From the NCBI GenBank assembly GCA_036446035.1, contig JAZFSG010000142.1, positions 1 through 15,431 on the forward strand: 15,431 nucleotides of DNA, given 5' to 3'. Each line of letters starts with the position of its first letter. The first letter of the stretch is position 1. Under the pieces are notes generated by a model, which was not told the origin of the DNA, made no database searches, and worked only from the letters and a program-made list of their open reading frames with translations. A program made the translations under genes and the position numbers. Of this stretch, positions 1 to 5,501 are shown piece after piece. This DNA comes from CAXMQS01 sp036446035 (GTDB lineage Bacteria > Actinomycetota > Acidimicrobiia > Spongiisociales > JAOTWH01).

Positions 1-9
1 GCTCGGCCA

Positions 10-28
10 CCTCCCCCTAGAGGGGAGG
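10..28 (+). terminator. Hairpin upstream of fxsA, possible terminator of a gene left of the window
   Basis: A 7-bp perfect stem (CCTCCCC at 10-16 with GGGGAGG at 22-28) encloses a 5-base loop. No T-run follows, so it is not a classic intrinsic terminator on the plus strand. It lies just before the predicted -10 box at 42-47, so it would fall outside the fxsA transcript. It may end the preceding transcript or be a binding site. The purine-rich right arm looks like a ribosome binding site but is too far (over 20 bases) from the start codon. Confidence 0.3.
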
Positions 29-41
29 AGACTCCCGCAAG

Positions 42-47
42 TAATCT
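42..47 (+). promoter_or_regulatory. Predicted -10 box of a leaderless promoter for fxsA
   Basis: TAATCT is followed by exactly six bases and then ATG at 54. It matches the TANNNT form of actinobacterial -10 boxes, and the spacing places transcription start at or next to the A of the ATG. This decides the start codon: ATG 54 rather than the in-frame GTG at 51. No -35 element is apparent. Confidence 0.6.
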
Positions 48-53
48 CTGGTG

Positions 54-428
54 ATGCCCTATCTCTTCCTGGCGTTCGTTGCGGTGCCGGTCGCCGAAAT
101 CTTGTTGTTCATCATCATCGGTGGTCGCATAGGGCTGGGGCCGACTATCGGGATCGTGCTGGCAACAGCGGCGCTGGGTGCGTACCTCGTCAAGCATCAA
201 GGAGCTTCCGTCTTTCGCCGAACCACCACCGCGGTCAGGGCTGGTCAGTTTCCCGCAGTCGAGCTAGCTCACGGCGCCATGGTGCTCTTTGGCGGTGCGT
301 TGCTGCTTACGCCGGGCTTCCTCACCGACATCGTCGGATTCCTCTTGATGGTGCCGGCGGTCCGAGAACGCCTCCGCGTTTACGGGGCTCGCCGAGTGCG
401 GGCCAAGGGCAACATCGTCGACATCTAG
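54..428 (+). CDS. fxsA: FxsA family membrane protein
   Basis: Predicted inner-membrane protein of 124 residues in the FxsA family. In E. coli, FxsA overproduction relieves F-plasmid exclusion of phage T7; its normal job is unknown. Three or four hydrophobic segments are visible: residues 1-20, about 27-46, and a long stretch at about 74-104 that could be one or two passes. The last contains the family signature LTPGFLTDIVGFLLMVP, followed by a basic cytoplasmic tail rich in Arg. The protein is a little shorter than the E. coli protein, mostly in its tail. A GTG sits directly before the chosen ATG; the leaderless -10 box favours the ATG. It is followed after 95 bases by the peptidase gene, which has its own leader and ribosome binding site, so it is probably a single-gene unit. 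Family assignment is firm, function is not. Confidence 0.88.
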   Translation: MPYLFLAFVAVPVAEILLFIIIGGRIGLGPTIGIVLATAALGAYLVKHQGASVFRRTTTAVRAGQFPAVELAHGAMVLFGGALLLTPGFLTDIVGFLLMVPAVRERLRVYGARRVRAKGNIVDI

Positions 429-507
429 GCGGTCGTCTCCTTCGGGCAATGTGCCGCTGAGTGGTATCTTTGGCTAACGCCGCAAGGTAGGACAGGCCAC
501 GACGACC

Positions 508-515
508 AGAGGAGG
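508..515 (+). promoter_or_regulatory. Strong ribosome binding site of the M23 peptidase gene
   Basis: AGAGGAGG ends eight bases before the ATG at 524 and fixes the start. This gene therefore has a real 5' leader, unlike most neighbours. A possible -10 box TATCTT lies at 465-470, which would give a leader of roughly 47 bases; no convincing -35 is seen. Confidence 0.75.
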
Positions 516-523
516 CCGCCTCG

Positions 524-1720
524 ATGCGTCGGATCGCCCCCCTGATCACGATCCTGATAGTTGCGATACTCGTTTCGGCGCCGCTGGCCGCCGAGGTCAC
601 TCCTGCCGACGTCGAGCGCGCTCGCCAGGAACTGCGCGAGGCGACTGCCGCCCTCGAAGATGTCGCCGTTCTCTACGAAGCCGCCGTGCAGCAGGAGCTG
701 GCCCTCGAGGACGAGCTGGAGCGGCTTGCCCTTGCCATCGCCAGCTCAGAGCGCGAAGCGGCTGAGGCACGCCAGGACAGCATCAGGCTCGTTGTCGAGC
801 TCTACATGTCTGCAGGCAGCACGGAGGTGACCGACATGTTGGCGTCGGACACCGAACAGCTCCCAGCACGTCTCGCCTACGTGGGGGCGCTCGCCGACGC
901 TGAGCGGACCACGGTCAATCGACTGCTCGCCATAGAGGCGAGCTTCGTTGCACAGCAGAAGCGCCTGGGTGATGCATTGAGCGAGCAAGAGGCTGTTGGG
1001 TCCGAACTCGATCTCCTCGCAGAGCAGATCGGCTCCGAGTTGTCGGCAGCGGACACGGCCTACCGCTCCGTCGTTGGAGAGTGGGAAGCGCAGGAGGCGG
1101 CGCGCCGAGCCCGCGAGGAGGCTGCCCGCCGGGCCGCCGCCGAGGCAGCCGCCGCCAAGGCCGCCGCCGAAGCAGCAGCCGCCGCTGCCGCAGCAGCCGC
1201 CGCCGCCACCACCACCACCTCCACGACCGTCGCTGCCGAGACGACGACGACAACCGGCGAAACGACAACAACCGTTGGTGGCGACACCACCACGACGACC
1301 GTTCCGCCGAGCGGCAGCGGTATGACCTGTCCAGTCGATGGGGCGACCAGCTTCACGGACACGTGGGGGGCACCGCGGTCGGGCGGCCGCAGTCACAAGG
1401 GCGTTGACATGATGTCGGCCCGAGGAACGCCCCTTGTCGCCATCGAAACCGGATCGATCCTCCGCGCGTCCAGTAGTTCCCTGGGTGGAATCACGCTGTA
1501 CCTCAAGGGCGACAGCGGAGACGTCTATTACTACGCCCACATGGATGCCTACGCGTCAGGCATAGCCAAGGGCGTTGCCGTCTCGGTCGGCCAGCAGGTC
1601 GGAACGGTCGGCAGCACGGGGAACGCCGCCTACTCCGCTCCCCACCTGCACTTCGAGCTGCATCCCGGCAGTGGCGCTGCGGTTAACCCAACGCCGCTCG
1701 TTCGCTCGCTCTGTGGCTGA
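524..1720 (+). CDS. Secreted coiled-coil M23 (LytM-type) peptidoglycan peptidase
   Basis: Predicted zinc metallo-endopeptidase acting on peptidoglycan cross-links outside the membrane. Order of parts in 398 residues: signal peptide 1-23 (basic start, hydrophobic core, cleavage near PLAA-EV); long coiled coil about 26-205, rich in Glu, Ala and Arg; Ala-only stretch about 203-228; Thr-rich stretch 229-259; M23 domain about 266-398. The metal site looks intact: H291 and D295 (SHKGVD), H339 (YAHMD), H374 and H376 (APHLHFEL). It should therefore be active, unlike EnvC-type activators that lost the ligands. C269 and C397 at the two ends of the catalytic domain could form a disulfide. The EnvC/RipA-like layout suggests a role in cell separation, with the coiled coil controlling the enzyme. 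Thr-rich linkers of this kind are frequent in secreted actinobacterial proteins. The DUF2332 gene overlaps its end by 8 bases. Confidence 0.9.
   Translation: MRRIAPLITILIVAILVSAPLAAEVTPADVERARQELREATAALEDVAVLYEAAVQQELALEDELERLALAIASSEREAAEARQDSIRLVVELYMSAGSTEVTDMLASDTEQLPARLAYVGALADAERTTVNRLLAIEASFVAQQKRLGDALSEQEAVGSELDLLAEQIGSELSAADTAYRSVVGEWEAQEAARRAREEAARRAAAEAAAAKAAAEAAAAAAAAAAAATTTTSTTVAAETTTTTGETTTTVGGDTTTTTVPPSGSGMTCPVDGATSFTDTWGAPRSGGRSHKGVDMMSARGTPLVAIETGSILRASSSSLGGITLYLKGDSGDVYYYAHMDAYASGIAKGVAVSVGQQVGTVGSTGNAAYSAPHLHFELHPGSGAAVNPTPLVRSLCG
1125..1310 (+). repeat. Low-complexity GCC/GCA then ACC/ACG triplet tract encoding the Ala and Thr linker
   Basis: About 110 bases of mostly alanine codons are followed by a block of mostly threonine codons (ACC, ACG, ACA). 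The tract is in frame and encodes the flexible, probably glycosylatable linker of the M23 protein. Such a tract is prone to slippage, so linker length may vary between strains. It also creates long false reading frames on both strands. Confidence 0.75.
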
Positions 1721-2732
1721 CAGCCACCCGGCTGCTAGTTACTTCCTTAGCTTCGCCGAGGTCGCCCGTCCCGAGTCGCCGCTCTACTTCGCCCTCGCGA
1801 CCGCTATCGCCGACGATGCAGAATTGCTGGCGTTGACGGACGAGATGATGGAGCACCAGCCGCCACCCAATGTTCTCTTGGGTGCGGTGCACTTCCTCAT
1901 GCTTCGCGGGGCTCACCATGAGCTATCGGAGTACTTCGCATCGGTTGGCGGGGGACGGCAGCCGGATGGTTACGAGATCGTTGCTTTGCGCGACTTCTGC
2001 GACGTGCATCGAGACGATCTGCTGCCGCTCCTGCGCCGCGGTCGGGTTCAGACCAACGAGGTGCGCCGCGCCACCTTCCTAGTGCCGGGTTTCGCCTGGG
2101 TCGCAGCTCAGGCGAAGCGCCCGCTGGCAACCATCGAAGTCGGCACGGCCGCGGGGCTTCTCACGCTGTGGGACCGCTACGGCTATGACTACGGCCAAGA
2201 CAGAGTCGTTGGAGAGTCGCCGTTGACCTTGTCCTGTGAGCTGCGGGGTGGAGTGCCAGATCTCGAGTTGCCGCCTTGTCGATGGAGCGCGGGCATCGAC
2301 ATCGAGCCGGTTCATGTCGAAGAGGAAGACGCCAGAGACTGGCTGCGGGCGCTGGTGTGGCCCGATCAGCCGGAGCGGATGGAGAGACTCGAGTCCGCGA
2401 TCTCCATTGCCCGCGACCATCCGCCTCGGCTCGTCAAAGGTGATGGCATCGATTCCCTTGCCGGGGTCGTAGCCGATGCGCCCGCCGACGCAGCCCTGGT
2501 GGTTCATCACTCGTTCTCTCTCAACCAGGTGTCCGCTGAGGAGAGGGATAGATTCGACGGCGTTCTGGGGAGTCTCTCTGCCGAGCGAGACATCTACCTG
2601 GTCGCCGTGGATTGGGTTGGATCTGACGACCACTTCGAGCTTCGCGCTGGCCAAGCGCAGGCCGATGGCATGAGGCGTACCACCCTTGCCCGAGTTCATC
2701 ACCACGGCGCCTGGCTCGACTGGGTCGCCTAG
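1713..2732 (+). CDS. DUF2332 family protein, function unknown
   Basis: A 339-residue protein of the DUF2332 family, common in actinobacteria and without an established function. Visible family features: SPLYFALA at 22-29, NEVRRA at 115-120 followed by LVPGFAWV, EVGTAAGLLTLWDRYGYDYG at 142-161 and GIDIEPV at 194-200 followed by a WL...VWPDQPERMERL stretch (210-226). The EVGTAAG motif recalls the first loop of Rossmann-like SAM methyltransferases, but activity is not established. No signal peptide or membrane segment is seen, so it is probably cytoplasmic. The start is GTG at 1713, which overlaps the peptidase stop by 8 bases and places homology at the N-terminus; an in-frame ATG at 1575 would lie well inside the peptidase gene and was rejected. 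No clear ribosome binding site is seen, so translation is probably coupled to the peptidase gene. Co-transcription does not prove a shared role. Confidence 0.82.
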   Translation: MADSHPAASYFLSFAEVARPESPLYFALATAIADDAELLALTDEMMEHQPPPNVLLGAVHFLMLRGAHHELSEYFASVGGGRQPDGYEIVALRDFCDVHRDDLLPLLRRGRVQTNEVRRATFLVPGFAWVAAQAKRPLATIEVGTAAGLLTLWDRYGYDYGQDRVVGESPLTLSCELRGGVPDLELPPCRWSAGIDIEPVHVEEEDARDWLRALVWPDQPERMERLESAISIARDHPPRLVKGDGIDSLAGVVADAPADAALVVHHSFSLNQVSAEERDRFDGVLGSLSAERDIYLVAVDWVGSDDHFELRAGQAQADGMRRTTLARVHHHGAWLDWVA

Positions 2733-2749
2733 CCGCAGCCTCGCGTGGT

Positions 2750-2755
2750 TAGCTT
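2750..2755 (+). promoter_or_regulatory. Predicted -10 box of a leaderless promoter for the DUF2568-like gene
   Basis: TAGCTT followed by six bases (GACGCC) and ATG at 2762. There is no ribosome binding site before this ATG. The flanking TTAGCTTG is identical to the box before the next gene at 3156-3163. Confidence 0.62.
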
Positions 2756-2761
2756 GACGCC

Positions 2762-3145
2762 ATGACCGACCTCGGACCCAACCCGCTCGACACGCTGTTG
2801 TCCGGTGGGCTTCGTTTCCTGGTCGAGCTCATCGCCTGGGTCGCCGGGCCGTGGGCGGCGGGTAGATGGCTTGGCGTTTGGGCCGGAGCGCCGGCCCTCG
2901 TCGTGTTGATGGCGCTGCCGTCTGTCTTCTCTGTTCCCGGCGATAAGAACCAGGTGGTGGTGGCCGTGTCCGGACCGCTGCGGCTCGCCCTCGAGATCGG
3001 TCTCGGTGTGGTCGCCGTTGTCGCGGCGTGGTACGTCTGGCCGACCATCGTTGCCGTCGCTTCGACCATCACTGTGCTGCTGGCTCAGGTCACCGGCTGG
3101 CGTCGCTCACGATGGTTGCTGCAGGGAGCGCCACGCTTCGAATGA
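2762..3145 (+). CDS. Small four-helix membrane protein, YrdB/DUF2568-like
   Basis: A 127-residue integral membrane protein with about four hydrophobic helices: about 18-35, 38-57, 75-98 and 98-116. The arrangement resembles the DUF2568 (YrdB) family: an N-terminal Leu-rich helix with an acidic residue (FLVELIAW), a middle segment ending in a Pro and small-residue turn, then GPLRLALEIGLGV before the third helix. No function is known for this family. It begins with a leaderless ATG 30 bases after the DUF2332 gene and probably has its own promoter at 2750-2755. The next gene, also a small membrane protein, follows after 23 bases with a nearly identical promoter box. The family call rests on my memory of its pattern; a plain small membrane protein is the safe reading. 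Confidence 0.7.
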   Translation: MTDLGPNPLDTLLSGGLRFLVELIAWVAGPWAAGRWLGVWAGAPALVVLMALPSVFSVPGDKNQVVVAVSGPLRLALEIGLGVVAVVAAWYVWPTIVAVASTITVLLAQVTGWRRSRWLLQGAPRFE

Positions 3146-3156
3146 GATCGCACCAT

Positions 3157-3162
3157 TAGCTT
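3157..3162 (+). promoter_or_regulatory. Predicted -10 box of a leaderless promoter for the gene at 3169
   Basis: TAGCTT followed by six bases (GGCGAC) and ATG at 3169, with no ribosome binding site. It repeats almost base for base the element in front of the previous gene. Confidence 0.62.
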
Positions 3163-3168
3163 GGCGAC

Positions 3169-3549
3169 ATGGAGAAGTCGTCAAAGACTCCGTTCGGGAT
3201 TGCCAACCTCTCAGGCTTGCTGGCTGCGTTGTGGGTTGTGCTCGCCTGGCTGAACCCCGACCTCACCTACCACCTGGCCCCGATCCTCGTTGCCGGCGCC
3301 TTCCCAATCGGCCATCGAGCTCGGGTCTCGCAGCCGTTGAACCCCGTGCAGGCGTTCGCCACTTTCGTTGGGGCGAGCCTCAACGTTGGGGTGGCCACCG
3401 GGATTCTGGCTTGGGCTGACAAGTTGCGAGGCCCATCCCTGTTGCCAACAGGAGGCGCGGTGATGGAGGCTGTCATCTTCGGGGCATTGGCGGCCGCAGC
3501 CATGGCGGTGGTCGCCGCACTGCCACTGCGGTTCCTCGACAGCCCCTAG
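3169..3549 (+). CDS. Hypothetical four-helix membrane protein
   Basis: A 126-residue protein that I do not recognise. Four hydrophobic segments are visible, at about residues 13-28, 32-49, 60-82 and 97-120, with a short hydrophilic N-terminus (MEKSSKTP) and a short acidic end. The layout, small membrane protein with loops containing Pro and Gly, resembles its upstream neighbour, but I see no convincing sequence similarity, so paralogy is not claimed. It is probably transcribed from its own leaderless promoter. Its TAG stop interlocks with the TAG stop of the opposing SRAP gene inside one CTAG at 3546-3549, so the two genes share no spacer and mRNA 3' ends must overlap. Confidence 0.75.
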   Translation: MEKSSKTPFGIANLSGLLAALWVVLAWLNPDLTYHLAPILVAGAFPIGHRARVSQPLNPVQAFATFVGASLNVGVATGILAWADKLRGPSLLPTGGAVMEAVIFGALAAAAMAVVAALPLRFLDSP

Positions 3550-4217
3550 TGCAGCGGCTCGATGAGCTCGGGGAGGTTGTTCTTGACGCTGTTCACCAAA
3601 GAGGAGACAGGGTGCAGCGCAACCTCGACAGGTTTCCGCGATCGCAGTAGTCCCAGCAGCTCCTCGACATCGTCTGAGGGGCCCAGCCAGGCGTCCCACA
3701 GCGACCGATCGATCATGACCGGCATCCTGTCGTGGATCGGTTTGACCAGCTCAGTCGGCTCGCCGGTGAGGATGGTGCAGGTCTTGAACCGCTCCTCGGT
3801 CTGGGGATCCTTCCAGCTGGCCCACAGGCCGGCGAATGCCAGTGGGCCGCCGTCCGTCGAGTGGATGTAGTGGGGGAGCTTTCCTTTGTCCATCCGCTGC
3901 CACTCGTAGAAGCCGTCGGCGGGGACGAGGCAGCGCTTTGTCGTGAAGGAATCCTTGAAGGATGGCTTGGTAGCCACGGTCTCCACCCTGGCATTTATGT
4001 GGCGGGCGGCCGTTTTGCGGTCCTTGGAGAACCATGGAACCAAACCCCAACGGAACGAGCCGAGCTGGCGGTCCCCCTGGTACTCGGCGACGGCGTACAC
4101 GAGGTCAGTTGGGGCGACGTTGTAGTTGGGCGCCAGCTCCTCGGTCTTGATGACGCCGGCCCCGAACCAGTCTGCGTATACCGAGGCACGCTGGCTGAGA
4201 ACGAAGCGCCCGCACAT
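3546..4217 (-). CDS. SRAP domain protein (YedK/HMCES-type abasic-site crosslinking enzyme)
   Basis: A 223-residue SOS response-associated peptidase family protein. Members protect single-stranded DNA by forming a thiazolidine crosslink between their second residue (Cys) and an abasic site, after removal of the initiator Met. The start is fixed by the MCGRF N-terminus, since C2 must become residue 1; longer in-frame extensions into the MFS gene were rejected. Other active-site residues are visible: N76 (INARVET), E105 (GFYEW) and H162 (HDRMP), matching the roles of N75, E105 and H160 in E. coli YedK. NYNVAPT at 31-37 and WGLVPWF at 57-63 are also family marks. The ATG overlaps the MFS stop as TGATG, so translation is coupled, although MFS transport and DNA repair have no obvious link. 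Length is usual for the family. The other DNA-damage gene in the window is the fusion gene at 12793. Confidence 0.95.
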   Translation of the reverse strand: MCGRFVLSQRASVYADWFGAGVIKTEELAPNYNVAPTDLVYAVAEYQGDRQLGSFRWGLVPWFSKDRKTAARHINARVETVATKPSFKDSFTTKRCLVPADGFYEWQRMDKGKLPHYIHSTDGGPLAFAGLWASWKDPQTEERFKTCTILTGEPTELVKPIHDRMPVMIDRSLWDAWLGPSDDVEELLGLLRSRKPVEVALHPVSSLVNSVKNNLPELIEPLH

Positions 4218-5461
4218 CAGACGGAAACCTCGATGGGGTCGGACTCGGCGGCCTCTCTGCGTGCCAGGTAGATGAAGGGAACGGCCGCTGCCTGAATGGC
4301 AGCACTCACGACGTAGGACGTGCCGTAGCCGTTGACATCGGCGACGCGGCCCAATGCGGGCTGAGTTACCACTCCGCCAGCTGAGGACATGAGGGCGTCG
4401 AACGACAGCACGGTCGCTCGGTGCTCCGACTCGATGAGGCCATTCAGGTATGCCTGACGCATAGGCATCGACGCCGCGAACGCCAGGGCCCACATCACGA
4501 GCAGCGCGATGGCCGCGTAGAAGTTGTCGACGAGGCCGATGAGCAGGAGCACCACCGCGCTGATCGCGGCGGTGAAGATGAGAACATCTGTCCGCTTGGC
4601 GAACAATCTGCGCACCACAGGCACCATGAACCCGCCAACAATCTGAGCCCCTGCGATGATGGCGGCGGCGAGGCCGGCGACGAAGTAGGCCTCCTCGTCT
4701 CCGTAGAGTTCGAGGAGATAGGGCTGCATGGCGTAGAAGGCGTAGATGCCGACGCCCGCCGAGAACGGTGCCGCCAGCATCAACCACCTGACGGGCGGGT
4801 TGCGCAATCCGCCGTCTACCGAGGCCTTGAGGACGCGCTTCACCTCTTTGATCGGCCCGGCGCTGCGCTCCGGGGTAAAGCCGAGGTCGTGCATCATCAT
4901 CCAAGCAATGACGAGCGTCAGTCCGAGCATGGCGGCCCGCATGATGTAGGGGACCCCGAGGTTGGTGACCTGTGCCACCGCTCCACCGGCGACGGAGCCG
5001 GTGAGCATGGCGAAGCCGGCGACGCTTTGGCCCTTGCCGAAGACAGATTCGAGGTCACCGTCGAATCCTGTGTAGTTGAGGCAATCCACCAGCCAGGCTT
5101 CGACGGCTCCTGAGAAGAACGTGAAGCCGAGGCCGATCAGCACAGAGGAGACAGCCCAGCCCAAGAACCCGGCCTCTATCTGCCACATGAGGAGGTACAG
5201 AAGCGTTGAGGCCAGCAGCGTTCCCGCTCCCAGGAGATACGAAGCCCGCCGTCCCCACGTGTCGGCGATGACACCCGTCGGCACTTCGAAGATCACCTGG
5301 CCGGCAGTGAAGAAGGCGTTAGCGGCGAAGGCCTCGGTGTTGTTGAGTCCGGCATCGAGGAGGAACAGCGTGTTGACCCCCCAGATGAATGAAGCCGACA
5401 GCGTCGACAGCAGAACCAACAGCAGGTAGGTGCGCTGCACCTTCTGGGAGGCCTCGTTCAT
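4217..5461 (-). CDS. Major facilitator superfamily transporter
   Basis: A 414-residue membrane carrier with about twelve hydrophobic helices spread over residues 12-400. The family mark between helices 2 and 3 is present as GVIADTWGRR (63-72), a version of MFS motif A with Asp and the Arg pair. A second, weaker copy of that layout occurs after helix 8 (VVRRLFAKRTDV), as expected from the internal duplication. The substrate cannot be told; the general look fits drug or metabolite efflux carriers. The gene starts at an ATG with a leaderless -10 box (5468-5473) 6 bases upstream. It is 40 bases after the FtsX-type permease stop and its own stop overlaps the SRAP start by one base, so MFS and SRAP form a two-gene unit, perhaps also reached by read-through from the ABC operon. 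Confidence 0.9.
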   Translation of the reverse strand: MNEASQKVQRTYLLLVLLSTLSASFIWGVNTLFLLDAGLNNTEAFAANAFFTAGQVIFEVPTGVIADTWGRRASYLLGAGTLLASTLLYLLMWQIEAGFLGWAVSSVLIGLGFTFFSGAVEAWLVDCLNYTGFDGDLESVFGKGQSVAGFAMLTGSVAGGAVAQVTNLGVPYIMRAAMLGLTLVIAWMMMHDLGFTPERSAGPIKEVKRVLKASVDGGLRNPPVRWLMLAAPFSAGVGIYAFYAMQPYLLELYGDEEAYFVAGLAAAIIAGAQIVGGFMVPVVRRLFAKRTDVLIFTAAISAVVLLLIGLVDNFYAAIALLVMWALAFAASMPMRQAYLNGLIESEHRATVLSFDALMSSAGGVVTQPALGRVADVNGYGTSYVVSAAIQAAAVPFIYLARREAAESDPIEVSV

Positions 5462-5467
5462 CGAGGG

Positions 5468-5473
5468 ACCCTA
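5468..5473 (-). promoter_or_regulatory. Predicted -10 box of a leaderless promoter for the MFS gene
   Basis: On the minus strand TAGGGT is followed by six bases (CCCTCG) and the ATG at 5461. No ribosome binding site precedes this ATG. Confidence 0.55.
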
Positions 5474-5501
5474 TCGCGACCGGCCTCCTCGATACCGCCG
5501 G

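Noticed and set aside
746..1540. 264-codon minus-strand frame opposite the M23 gene
   Set aside because: Gly- and Arg-rich translation of the Ala/Thr triplet tract; the plus strand has signal peptide and metal ligands.
1575..1712. Upstream ATG extension of the DUF2332 gene
   Set aside because: It lies wholly within the catalytic domain of the M23 gene and encodes an Arg/Ser/Pro-rich stretch; family similarity begins only after GTG 1713.
3546..4904. Long minus-strand reading frame that extends the SRAP gene by over 200 residues
   Set aside because: The extension runs inside the MFS gene, is Arg-rich, and would bury Cys2, which must be at the N-terminus for SRAP activity. ATG 4217 is used.
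4421..5113. 230-codon plus-strand frame opposite the MFS gene
   Set aside because: His/Glu/Arg-rich mirror frame without features; the minus strand has a clear membrane protein.
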